A stretch of 64,000 bases of DNA from Methylococcales bacterium. Its GTDB lineage: Bacteria; Pseudomonadota; Gammaproteobacteria; Methylococcales; Methylomonadaceae. The stretch lies in the NCBI GenBank assembly GCA_028707085.1, contig JAQTUW010000002.1:62001-126000 (forward strand), written 5' to 3'. Position numbers and translations under genes: made by a program. How positions within the stretch are numbered: the first letter of the stretch is position 1; the number at the start of each line of letters is the position of its first letter. The notes beneath the pieces were generated by a model, which saw nothing but the letters and a program-made list of their open reading frames with translations, was not told where the DNA came from and made no database searches. Of this stretch, positions 11,950 to 19,749 are shown piece after piece.

Positions 11950-12804
11950 CTACAATAAGGGTTTTCTATAGGAAAACACATAATATTCCAAAGAACGCCA
12001 CTTCACCAGCAACTCGACGCCGCCAATGGCGGAAGCGATCCCGGCCAGTTCCAGCCTGGACAAATCCGCCTTGCCGGCCGACTTGATCAGGGCTTTTAAA
12101 AACTTATAGGTCGGCTGGGTATTTCTATTGATGTTTTTTTCCAGTTCAAGACTAAACTTCATGCTCTCCGGAAGATTGCGATACCTTTCAGCCGTATAGT
12201 CAACATTGCATTTTCCAAAAAAACCGCTGGAAAGATGTTTTGCAAAAAACAGATTGTTCAGTCTGGACAAGCCCCGGCTCAATACAAAGTCCGACAAGGC
12301 CAGATAGCCGCCAGGTTTTAATACCCGGTAAGCCTCCTGCAGGAACACCTCCCGGCTTGGGAAATGAAAAATGCATTCCACGGCCAGAACCGCATCGAAG
12401 CTCTTATCGGCAAACGGCAATGCGCAGGCGTCACCCTGCTGAAACTGTATGGTATTGGCCCCGACAGGCAGCACAAGCTGCCGTGCGCGAGCAAGCTGGC
12501 GTTCATCGATATTGAGCCCCACCAGTTTCATGTCCTGAAAACATTCATTCACCGAGGCCAGCGTGCCGCCAAAACCGCAGCCGACATCCAGCACCGACTG
12601 CCCATTTTCAAGTTGCGCTGCGCCATAAACCAGGCGACTCAGGTTTTCCGCCGCCTGAAAATAATCATCAGGGGTTTGAACCGCCAGTTCCGGCTGCTCC
12701 CAATAGCCCCAATGCACATGACGACCAAAGCTTTTCTCCAGCGAAACATGACCTTTTTCAAAAGCCGCCAGCAGGTAATCGAAATAGGGCATGTTGTTAG
12801 TCAT
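11950..12804 (-). CDS. Class I SAM-dependent methyltransferase
   Basis: The protein has motif I VLDVGCGFGGTLA, then NIDERQLARAR and a late LKPGGYLALSDF motif, all standard for class I small-molecule methyltransferases. GRHVHWGYWEQPE near the N-terminus resembles the entry motif of tocopherol/sarcosine-type enzymes. The start at 12804 (MTNNMPYFDYLLAAF) gives 284 residues; an in-frame upstream ATG at 12851 reads through a run of nine C. The gene is paired with the diiron-type protein downstream, which suggests a shared small-molecule pathway. The substrate cannot be deduced. Confidence 0.8.
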   Translation of the reverse strand: MTNNMPYFDYLLAAFEKGHVSLEKSFGRHVHWGYWEQPELAVQTPDDYFQAAENLSRLVYGAAQLENGQSVLDVGCGFGGTLASVNECFQDMKLVGLNIDERQLARARQLVLPVGANTIQFQQGDACALPFADKSFDAVLAVECIFHFPSREVFLQEAYRVLKPGGYLALSDFVLSRGLSRLNNLFFAKHLSSGFFGKCNVDYTAERYRNLPESMKFSLELEKNINRNTQPTYKFLKALIKSAGKADLSRLELAGIASAIGGVELLVKWRSLEYYVFSYRKPLL

Positions 12805-13294
12805 GTTTTTTCCAGAAAATTCAGTTATCAGGGGGGGGGTATTTGCCATAGGGATATAGCCGCATGCCTGAGACCAAAGCCGCGAGGGCATTCGCACCGC
12901 CCGATTGGCGGCGCGAATGCCGACAAGCCTACCCGCATGTATCCACGGCCGCCTGCTCCAGAAGACTCGCCCCTTCCGGGCAGGCCATCTACATCAAAAC
13001 AAAGCTGCCGGACTGCCAGCATAACATATTGAACTCGATAATAATTCCTGACGGACAGTACGGCGTAATGGCTTGCCGCCGATTGCGACCTGGGCGGCAA
13101 GCCATTTTTCCAGACCGGAAAGAAATCCGTCAAAAAAATTTGGAGACCAGCGCATTTCGCTGAATAATTGCCAAAAGGGGGCAAGCGCCCCATAAAGCCA
13201 GTCCGTTCCAGGGCAAACCAAAATGACACGGCTTTATCCATATCCTAAAACATTCCGGCATTGTAGAATGCATTAAACTGATCCTTCTTTTACG
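12805..13294. other. Intergenic region with poly-G tract and two strong hairpins
   Basis: This 490-bp gap between the methyltransferase and zur contains a G9 run at 12831-12839, a nested hairpin at 12887-12921 (arms GGCATTCGC / GCGAATGCC around CCGCC / GGCGG) and a terminator-like hairpin at 13067-13110. Overlapping reading frames on both strands show no recognisable family and are not called. The promoters of zur and of the methyltransferase must lie here. Confidence 0.5.
13067..13110 (+). terminator. Orphan terminator-like hairpin, plus-strand orientation
   Basis: AATGGCTTGCCGCC (13067-13080) and GGCGGCAAGCCATT (13093-13106) form a perfect 14-bp stem with a 12-nt loop, followed by TTT on the plus strand. 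No plus-strand gene was identified upstream. A weak promoter-like pair (CTGCCA at 13013, GATAAT at 13037, 18-bp spacer) could drive a ~65-nt transcript ending here, but this is speculative. Confidence 0.5.
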
Positions 13295-13774
13295 ATGACC
13301 GAAAATACCCAGCCAGAACATGACCATAATCGCTGCATCCATACTGCCATCACGGCAGCCGAGCAGTTGTGCAAAACCAGAGGCGTACAGTTGACTCCCA
13401 TCCGCCATAAGGTACTGGAGCTGATTCTGAACAATCACAAGGCGGTTAAGGCTTATGATCTGCTGGATCAGATCAGGCCGCTAAACGATGCCGCCAAACC
13501 AGCCACTGTTTACCGGGCACTGGATTTTTTACTGGAACAGGGGCTGATCCATCGTGTTGAAAGCCTTAACGCCTTTGTCGGCTGCCATAGCTCGGGCATC
13601 CGCCATGACCAATTATTACTGATCTGCACCATCTGCAACAATATTGAGGAAAGACCGGCCACGGCGGTGATACAGGCGCTGACGGCGGAAATGGCTCAAG
13701 CGGGCTTTAATGCGCAACGCAAAACCATAGAAATTCAGGGCTACTGCAAAAACTGCCAGCCACCGCCACAATAA
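13295..13774 (+). CDS. zur: Zinc uptake regulator Zur (Fur family)
   Basis: Zur represses zinc import genes when zinc-loaded. The 159-residue protein has the winged-helix region RGVQLTPIRHKVLELI and AYDLLDQIRP, the strongly conserved KPATVYRALDFLLEQGLIHRVES, and two CxxC pairs (CTIC about residue 110 and CKNC about 153) for the structural zinc site. The ALDFLLEQGLIHRVESLNAF stretch matches Zur rather than Fur or PerR. No zinc transporter gene is adjacent. The palindrome at 13791-13818 follows its stop codon. Confidence 0.93.
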   Translation: MTENTQPEHDHNRCIHTAITAAEQLCKTRGVQLTPIRHKVLELILNNHKAVKAYDLLDQIRPLNDAAKPATVYRALDFLLEQGLIHRVESLNAFVGCHSSGIRHDQLLLICTICNNIEERPATAVIQALTAEMAQAGFNAQRKTIEIQGYCKNCQPPPQ

Positions 13775-13797
13775 ATAATGGACTAACCTCTTAAACA

Positions 13798-13811
13798 TTG
13801 ATATGCGTCAA
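13798..13811 (+). promoter_or_regulatory. FNR/CRP-type operator (TTGAT-ATGC-GTCAA)
   Basis: The site matches the FNR consensus TTGAT-N4-ATCAA with one mismatch and lies in a wider 28-bp palindrome (13791-13818). Its centre is 40.5-41.5 bp upstream of the start predicted from the TAGAAT -10 at 13833-13838, which is the classical class II activator position. An fnr gene is at 18734. The palindrome could alternatively be the zur terminator, but it has no T-run. Confidence 0.6.
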
Positions 13812-13832
13812 TGTTTAAAACCAAACGCCGCC

Positions 13833-13838
13833 TAGAAT
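13833..13838 (+). promoter_or_regulatory. Candidate -10 element of an FNR-dependent promoter
   Basis: TAGAAT fits the sigma-70 -10 consensus. The spacing from the end of the FNR-type box is 21 nt. No good -35 hexamer is present, as expected when the activator overlaps that position. Predicted transcription start is about 13845-13846. Confidence 0.5.
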
Positions 13839-13844
13839 ACAGCC

Positions 13845-13933
13845 CATGTCAGACGCTTTCCTACCGTTGACATAGTCCTCTTGAAAGATAGACTCTCCAG
13901 CGGGTGAGAATAAATTCTCACCCGTCTTTTTTT
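13845..13933 (+). ncRNA. Candidate FNR-regulated small RNA, about 88 nt
   Basis: The interval begins at the predicted start of the FNR-type promoter and ends in an intrinsic terminator. It has a 5' stem-loop (ATGTCA 13846-13851 with TGACAT 13868-13873), a single-stranded linker (TAGTCCTCTTGAAAGATAG), and a terminator hairpin: CGGGTGAGAA (13901-13910), loop TAAA, TTCTCACCCG (13915-13924), then seven T. No reading frame of note is inside. The logic resembles E. coli FnrS, but no sequence homology is claimed. A second promoter-like pair within it (TTGACA 13867, TAGACT 13889) could instead start immediately before the terminator. Confidence 0.5.
13901..13933 (+). terminator. Strong intrinsic terminator
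   Basis: A perfect 10-bp stem (13901-13910 with 13915-13924), loop TAAA and a run of seven T (13927-13933) form a canonical rho-independent terminator. It is 127 bp after the zur stop and 51 bp before the ligase-like gene, so it insulates that gene from upstream transcription. Confidence 0.85.
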
Positions 13934-13983
13934 ATTGCCTTGGTCGGCTATAATTCCCCAACACCAAGCAATATCCGCCGTTC

Positions 13984-15954
13984 ATGTTCTCAGCCAGCCA
14001 GCATACCCTTATCAAACAAGCCGGTCTCGATATCGACAGAATAGGCGAGCGACGCCTGTTTCAGTTATTACAGCAGCCGGAACTGATTAGCGCCTGCACC
14101 GATCAGGAGCTAGTGCTTTGCCTCAGCGTCGCCAACGCCCTGTATCGGGGCGGGGACGCCGTGATCAGCGACGCCTGTTACGATTTTCTGTATCTGGCCG
14201 AACTGAAACGCCGCCAGCCGAATCACCCGTTCCTGCAGGCCATAGAACCGGAACCGGCCTTTGCCGGCAAAACCGTGAAATTGCCGGCCATCATGCTGTC
14301 AACCGACAAGGCTTACAGCCTTGGGGAAGTGGAGCGCTGGGTGGATCGCATCGAAAAAGCCGCGGCCGAACTAGGTAAAAATCCGGCGGAACTACTTTTC
14401 AAACTGACGCCCAAACTGGATGGCTATGCCGCCTACGATGATGGGAAGATGCTTTACACTCGCGGCGATGGCCGCAAAGGCGCTGACATCAGCCGGGTTT
14501 TCGAGCGCGGCCTGCAGGTTGCCAGACAGGGAAATCGTGGCCAGGGCGCCGGTGAAATTGTGGTCAGCCGCCGCTATTTCGATGACTATCTGGCCGACTT
14601 TTTCGACAATCCGCGTAACTTTCAGGCCAGCGTCATCAAGGAAAAGGATCTGGATGAACATGCCGAACAAGCCATTCGCGAAGGGGCTGCGGTGTTTTAC
14701 CCTTTTGCATCGCTCCCCGACAGAAAATATACCAAACAGGAACTATTGTCCGACTTTGAAAAAATCATCAAATCCGTCTGGCGTCTGGTGGATTACGATG
14801 TTGACGGGGTGGTGCTGGAAATAACCGATCCTGACATCAAGCATTACATGGGCGCCACCCGGCATCACCATCGCTGGCAACTGGCTTATAAGGAAAACCT
14901 GGAAACAGCCGAAGTGGCCGTGCTGGCCGTGACGCCGCAAACCTCTCGCTCCGGACGCATTACGCCCGTAGCGGAGTTACAGCCGATCAGACTCAGCGGC
15001 GCCTTGCTGTCCAGAGCCACCGCCCATCACTATCGGATGGTGGTGGATAAGGGCATAGGGCCTGGGGCCATCATTCAACTGGCGCGTTCCGGGGAAGTGA
15101 TTCCCAAGATCGAAAAGGTAATCCGGCCGGCCGACCCGCAGGTTCCGACGCATTGCCCGAGTTGCGGTCACGCCCTAGCCTGGGACAATGACTTTCTGAT
15201 CTGCCCCAACAATCTGGCCTGCCCGGCGCAAATCAGCAACAGCATGGAGCATTTTTTCCGGGTACTAAAAAACAATGACGGCTTTGGCGCGGCGACCATC
15301 AAAAAACTCTATGAATGCGGTATCCGTCGGGTGGATGAAATTTACAACCTGAACGCTACGCAATTCGAGGCCATGGGCTTTGGCCCCAAGCAGTCGCAAA
15401 ACCTGGTGGAGCAACTGCTGCGCAGCCGTACCGAAAGCATCGAGGACTGGCGGTTTTTAGCAGCCTTCGGGGTGTTCCGCATGGGGACTGGAAATTGCGA
15501 AAGACTGCTCCAACATTATGCCCTGACCGACATTTTTAGCCTTACCGAAGCCGAGATCGTCCGCATCGAAGGTTTTGCGGAGAAAACCGCCGCCATCATC
15601 ACCCAGGGTTTCGAAAACATCAGGCCGCTGTTCGACAAACTGCTGGGCCTGGGCTTTACCCTGCAAGCCAGCCGACGGGCTGCGACCGAATCGTCGCAGC
15701 TTCTGGCGGGCAAAACCCTGGTGTTTACCGGCGCCCTGCAATCCGGGTCGCGAGACGAATTAAGCCGGCAAGCCAAAGCATACGGCGCCAAGGTAGGCAA
15801 TGCCGTTTCCGCCAAAACCGATTACCTGGTGGCGGGTGAAAATGTCGGAACCAACAAACTCGCGGCGGCGGCGGAAAAAGGCGTCACTGTCATCAGCGAA
15901 CAGGAATTTTTAGAATTGCTGGCCGGCAAAAACCCGACCGACCGAACAGACTAA
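13984..15954 (+). CDS. Divergent NAD-dependent DNA ligase (LigA-like)
   Basis: The 656-residue protein shows the full LigA layout. Domain Ia has ISDACYDFLYLAELKRRQPN (about residue 60). The adenylation domain has KLDG (Lys about 144) and TRGDGRKGAD. An OB fold carries SGRITPVAELQP, followed by a C4 zinc finger (CPSCG...CPNNLACPAQ), helix-hairpin-helix repeats and a C-terminal BRCT domain (about 575-650). Several normally invariant positions differ: the motif usually read DGVVIKV is DGVVLEI, losing the motif IV lysine, and the NPRNAAAGSLR segment is NPRNFQASVIK. It may be a specialised second ligase or have reduced activity. It is preceded by a strong terminator and followed by thiD-thiE. Confidence 0.8.
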   Translation: MFSASQHTLIKQAGLDIDRIGERRLFQLLQQPELISACTDQELVLCLSVANALYRGGDAVISDACYDFLYLAELKRRQPNHPFLQAIEPEPAFAGKTVKLPAIMLSTDKAYSLGEVERWVDRIEKAAAELGKNPAELLFKLTPKLDGYAAYDDGKMLYTRGDGRKGADISRVFERGLQVARQGNRGQGAGEIVVSRRYFDDYLADFFDNPRNFQASVIKEKDLDEHAEQAIREGAAVFYPFASLPDRKYTKQELLSDFEKIIKSVWRLVDYDVDGVVLEITDPDIKHYMGATRHHHRWQLAYKENLETAEVAVLAVTPQTSRSGRITPVAELQPIRLSGALLSRATAHHYRMVVDKGIGPGAIIQLARSGEVIPKIEKVIRPADPQVPTHCPSCGHALAWDNDFLICPNNLACPAQISNSMEHFFRVLKNNDGFGAATIKKLYECGIRRVDEIYNLNATQFEAMGFGPKQSQNLVEQLLRSRTESIEDWRFLAAFGVFRMGTGNCERLLQHYALTDIFSLTEAEIVRIEGFAEKTAAIITQGFENIRPLFDKLLGLGFTLQASRRAATESSQLLAGKTLVFTGALQSGSRDELSRQAKAYGAKVGNAVSAKTDYLVAGENVGTNKLAAAAEKGVTVISEQEFLELLAGKNPTDRTD

Positions 15955-16014
15955 CTTTTTAATGGCTATTATTGTAGCGCCGGACAGCCTGCCCGGATCA
16001 CCAGGAGCGGCGAC

Positions 16015-16797
16015 ATGACAGACAAACCCATCGTATTGAGTTTTTCCGGGCACGATCCCAGTGGCGGGGCCGGCATTCAGGCGGATATTGAAACCATGCT
16101 CAGCCATCGCTGCCACAGTTGCAGCGTAATAACCGCCCTGACGGAACAGGATAGCCGCAATGTCAAAAAATTGCTGCCGCAAAATCCGCAAGACATTGTG
16201 CAGCAGGCGCTAACCTTGCTGGCCGATTTCCAGGTGTCGGCCATTAAAATCGGCCTGATAGGCCATGCCGATACCGCGCAGGCCATACGGCAGATATTGC
16301 TCCAGCATCCTCGCATTCCGGTCGTGCTGGATCCGGTTCTGGCTGCGGGAGGCGGGGCGGCGCTAGCCGACCGCCAGTTGCGGGAAGCGATTGTGGATTT
16401 ACTGCTGCCGCTGACCACGGTTCTGACCCCTAACAGCCAGGAAGCCAGACAGCTTGCCGAACAGGACGATCTGGCGGTTTGCGGCCGAAGCCTGCAAGCC
16501 GCAGGGGCTGAATTTGTGCTGATTACCGGTAGCCACGAAACCACGGAACAGGTGCATAATCAATTGTTTACCCCGGAAAACAAGATACAGGTTTTCAACT
16601 GGGAACGTTTGCCGCATAGTTATCATGGTTCCGGCTGCACGCTGGCCAGCGCCATTGCCGCCCTGATGGCCCGGGGACTGGATGCGTTTACCGCCATCGG
16701 CGAAGCGCAGGATTACACTTGGCAGTCGCTGGAAACCGCCTATCGGCCAGGCAACGGACAACACAACCCTGACCGCCTATTCTGGATGGAAACATGA
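16015..16797 (+). CDS. thiD: Hydroxymethylpyrimidine/phosphomethylpyrimidine kinase
   Basis: ThiD phosphorylates HMP-P to HMP-PP for thiamine synthesis. The 260 residues start with the ribokinase-fold motif SFSGHDPSGGAGIQADIET, include VVLDPVLAAGGG near 105 and the anion-hole motif YHGSGCTLASAIAA near 203. AGGAG lies 7 nt before the ATG. It overlaps thiE by 4 bp. No THI-box riboswitch was recognised in the 60 bp upstream. Confidence 0.95.
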   Translation: MTDKPIVLSFSGHDPSGGAGIQADIETMLSHRCHSCSVITALTEQDSRNVKKLLPQNPQDIVQQALTLLADFQVSAIKIGLIGHADTAQAIRQILLQHPRIPVVLDPVLAAGGGAALADRQLREAIVDLLLPLTTVLTPNSQEARQLAEQDDLAVCGRSLQAAGAEFVLITGSHETTEQVHNQLFTPENKIQVFNWERLPHSYHGSGCTLASAIAALMARGLDAFTAIGEAQDYTWQSLETAYRPGNGQHNPDRLFWMET

Positions 16798-17414
16798 AAT
16801 TTCCCGAAAGCGGTCTATACGCCATTACTCAGACCGAAGGCAAGACCATGAACTGTATTGTTCAGGAAGTCGAGGCCGCGCTAAATGGCGGCGTACAAGT
16901 GCTTCAATACCGCGACAAAAACCCGCAGGACGAATATGCGCTTGGCAACCAACTGCTACAGCTTTGCCGGGCCCGGGCCGTGCCGCTGCTGATCAATGAC
17001 AACCCCGAACTGGCGCTGGCGCTGGGCGCGGACGGCGTGCATCTGGGCAGAGACGACAGCTCCATCGAATCCGCCCGCACATTGCTGGGTTCGAACGCCA
17101 TCATTGGCGTCTCCTGTTACAACGATGTCAAAAAGGCGCAGCGCATGCAGGCTGCCGGCGCCGACTACGTTGCCTTCGGCCGGTTTTTCCCTTCCAGCTC
17201 CAAACCGCTGGCGACTGCGGCCGAAATTGCCACGCTGGCCCTGGCCAGGCAGGCCCTGAATATCCCCATTGTCGCCATAGGCGGCATCCTGCCGGAAAAT
17301 GGTGGACAGTTGCTGGCTGCGGGCGCAAACTTACTGGCGGTAATCGGCGGTATTTTCGACAACGACCCGGAAACGGCCGCCCGCGCCTATCGGACATTGT
17401 TTGCACAGTATTAA
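16794..17414 (+). CDS. thiE: Thiamine-phosphate synthase
   Basis: ThiE joins HMP-PP and the thiazole phosphate to thiamine phosphate, directly downstream of ThiD's product. The 206-residue TIM barrel shows VLQYRDK near 38, LINDNPELALALGADGVHLG, GVSCYN, DYVAFGRFFPSSSKP and VAIGGI, all conserved. The start overlaps the thiD stop (ATGA), indicating a two-gene operon. Confidence 0.96.
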   Translation: MKFPESGLYAITQTEGKTMNCIVQEVEAALNGGVQVLQYRDKNPQDEYALGNQLLQLCRARAVPLLINDNPELALALGADGVHLGRDDSSIESARTLLGSNAIIGVSCYNDVKKAQRMQAAGADYVAFGRFFPSSSKPLATAAEIATLALARQALNIPIVAIGGILPENGGQLLAAGANLLAVIGGIFDNDPETAARAYRTLFAQY

Positions 17415-17715
17415 AGCCGGGTTGTAAAAATATTGCGCCCCTGCCGCCTTTTTCAAAGCAGGCAGTGAAGGTTTACAGCGATTTTGCTACAATGACTGTT
17501 CATTGCTTTCATCGGCCCCCTCACGCCATCCGGCCGATACCAAGCGCCACCGCTTAAAAAATCTGGCCGCAAGGATTGAAAACCCGATTTATGGAAATGC
17601 ACCATGGCAAAGCCTCTCAAATCGATTGTTCTAAAAGCCTGTTCTATTTATTGACCGATTCCAGCCGAAAAAGTCTGCAAGTTTTTACCAACAGCATGAA
17701 AACAGAGAAAAAAGC
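17415..17715. other. Intergenic region between thiE and fbp
   Basis: About 300 bp with no supported gene. A TACAAT hexamer near 17489 could be a -10 element for fbp, but no matching -35 was seen. No terminator with a T-run follows thiE. Confidence 0.4.
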
Positions 17716-18732
17716 ATGACCGAGCAAGTCACTTTAACCCAGTTCATCATTGAGCAGCAACGCGGCCTGCCCGACGCATCCGGCACCTTCACGTTACTAC
17801 TCAACAATATTGTGACCGCCTGCAAGCAAATTTCTCACCGGGTGAATCGTGGCGCACTGATAGGCGTGCTGGGCAGCGCCGAATCGGAAAACATTCAGGG
17901 CGAGGTGCAGAAGAAACTTGACATCATCACCCACGACCTGATGGTGAAGGCCCTGGACTGGGGTGGACATCTAGGCGGCATGGCCTCGGAAGAAATCTCC
18001 GATCCCATCAAAATTCCAAAACAGTATCCGAAGGGCAAGTATCTGGTATTGTTCGACCCCCTGGACGGTTCGTCCAATATCGATATCAATCTCACGGTAG
18101 GCACTATTTTTTCGATTTTGCGCTGCCGCGAGGGAGTCGAGCCTGAAACCGAAGATTTTCTGCGCAAGGGTAACGAACAAGTTTGCGCGGGCTTCGTGTT
18201 ATATGGCCCGTCCACCATGCTAGTGCTGACCACCGGCAATGGCGTTAACGGCTTTACCCTGGATCAGGACATCGGCGAGTTTATTCTGACCCACTGCAAC
18301 ATGAAAATACCCGAGGAAAGCAGCGAGTTTGCCATCAATATGTCTAACCAGCGCTTCTGGGAACCGCCGGTCAGACAATACATAGACGAATGCGTGGCAG
18401 GGGTGGACGGCGTGCGCGGCAAAAATTTCAATATGCGCTGGGTTGCCTCTCTGGTTGCCGAAGTTTACCGGATACTAACCCGCGGCGGGGTATTCCTCTA
18501 TCCTTACGATCTGCGCGACCCTTCCAGACCAGGTAAACTGCGACTAATGTACGAAGCCAATCCCATGGCCTTCATCATCGAACAGGCCGGCGGCTTGTGC
18601 AGTACTGGACGTGAAGCCATCCTTGATATTAAACCCGGCGACATTCATCAGCGAGTGCCATTGATACTGGGCTCAAAAAATGAAGTGGCGCGCATTATCA
18701 GCTATCATCAACACGACCGGGCAGGTACTTGA
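17716..18732 (+). CDS. fbp: Class I fructose-1,6-bisphosphatase
   Basis: Fbp hydrolyses fructose-1,6-bisphosphate in gluconeogenesis and in carbon assimilation cycles such as RuMP or Calvin. The 338-residue protein carries MASEEI, the metal-binding [20 protein letters not shown] (about 114-133) and the C-terminal signature [21 protein letters not shown]. The Shine-Dalgarno sequence is AGAGAAA-type and weak. The fnr gene begins 2 nt after its stop, so the two are probably co-transcribed. Confidence 0.97.
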   Translation: MTEQVTLTQFIIEQQRGLPDASGTFTLLLNNIVTACKQISHRVNRGALIGVLGSAESENIQGEVQKKLDIITHDLMVKALDWGGHLGGMASEEISDPIKIPKQYPKGKYLVLFDPLDGSSNIDINLTVGTIFSILRCREGVEPETEDFLRKGNEQVCAGFVLYGPSTMLVLTTGNGVNGFTLDQDIGEFILTHCNMKIPEESSEFAINMSNQRFWEPPVRQYIDECVAGVDGVRGKNFNMRWVASLVAEVYRILTRGGVFLYPYDLRDPSRPGKLRLMYEANPMAFIIEQAGGLCSTGREAILDIKPGDIHQRVPLILGSKNEVARIISYHQHDRAGT

Positions 18733-18733
18733 C

Positions 18734-19483
18734 ATGTTGCGCAACCCAGCATCAATCTATCTGATAAAACAGCCGGCATCGAAGCTGAATCAGGTAAGCT
18801 GTAACAATTGCGGTCTGGACAATATCTGTCTGCCGCGCGGCCTGTCGCAGGAAGACATCAATAATATCAGCCAGGTCGTCAAAGCCAGAAAAGTTCTGCA
18901 ACGCGGTGAATTCATCTACCATGAAGGCGACAACTTCAGAGGCATACTGGCCATCAAATCCGGCAGCGCCAAACTGGTCGCCAGCGATCAGCATGGCAAC
19001 GAACATATTCTGAATATCCTGCTGCCGGGCGAGTTGCTCGGTTTCGACGGCTTGTCGGACGAGAAACATTCCTGTGCGGCCATTGCCCTGGAAACCACCA
19101 GTTTCTGCCTGTTGCCAGCGGACAATATGGAAGAGCTGTTTCAAAATGTGCCAACCCTGACCCGAGAACTGTTCCGCCACACTGGCGAAAAGATGAGTGA
19201 GGACAAAAACCAGTTAATTTTAAGCAAGCGCCCGGCGGAAGAACGTCTGGCCTATTTTCTGATCAGCCTGTCCGAACGCCTGAAACGCCGCGGCTTTTCG
19301 GCGTCGGAATTCAAACTCTCCCTCACCCGTCAGGAAATCGGCAATCACCTGGGTCTAGCGCTTGAAACCGTCAGCCGGTTATTAAAAAAATTCCAGGATG
19401 ACAATCTGATTGCCGTGCAGAACCGTTTTATCACCATTACCGACCAGCACGCGCTGAAAAGACTGTTACAAGTACCGGAATAG
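18734..19483 (+). CDS. fnr: FNR-type oxygen-responsive transcription regulator
   Basis: The start at 18734 is 2 nt after the fbp stop and gives 249 residues. The N-terminus has CNNCGLDNIC (C-x2-C-x5-C), and a further Cys lies in KHSCAAIAL; together these match the four ligands of the FNR [4Fe-4S] cluster. A cyclic-nucleotide-binding fold follows, then the helix-turn-helix LTRQEIGNHLGLALETVSRL with the E-x2-S-R recognition residues for TTGAT half-sites. It probably senses oxygen. A matching operator is visible at 13798-13811. Confidence 0.95.
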   Translation: MLRNPASIYLIKQPASKLNQVSCNNCGLDNICLPRGLSQEDINNISQVVKARKVLQRGEFIYHEGDNFRGILAIKSGSAKLVASDQHGNEHILNILLPGELLGFDGLSDEKHSCAAIALETTSFCLLPADNMEELFQNVPTLTRELFRHTGEKMSEDKNQLILSKRPAEERLAYFLISLSERLKRRGFSASEFKLSLTRQEIGNHLGLALETVSRLLKKFQDDNLIAVQNRFITITDQHALKRLLQVPE

Positions 19484-19484
19484 C

Positions 19485-19500
19485 CTAGGAGCCTGTCCGG
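19485..19500. repeat. Solo MITE family 1 end with CTAG
   Basis: CTAG (19485-19488) followed by GAGCCTGTCCG reproduces one end of MITE family 1 directly after the fnr stop codon. The second end is missing, so this is a deletion remnant or a solo end. Confidence 0.55.
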
Positions 19501-19749
19501 TTCCGGCATGAACGCTCTGCACCTGTGTTATAAAAACATTTTCCCGCCAGGAACCCAGCATTCAGTCAATTTGCAGCGGCAGAACCGGAAGACCCCCTAT
19601 CCGCCCGGATTTTGTCTTAAAGCCGTAACAACCGTAGCAATAAAACAACAGGCTCTGTCCGCAGGCGCCATTTTCGGTATAATCGGTCTCGACAGCTTTC
19701 AGCATGCTTGTTAAAGATAAAAAATGTTTTTAAATCCTGCAGGGAATTT

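Noticed and set aside
12828..13241. Minus-strand frame of ~137 codons upstream of the methyltransferase
   Set aside because: It crosses two strong hairpins and the poly-G tract and shows no recognisable domain; composition resembles shadow frames.
13867..13894. TTGACA / TAGACT promoter-like pair (16-bp spacer)
   Set aside because: Its start would fall at the terminator hairpin, leaving no useful transcript; the FNR-type promoter upstream explains the terminator better.
15955..16014. Possible TPP riboswitch upstream of thiD
   Set aside because: The 60-bp gap is too short and lacks the CUGAGA-type THI box.
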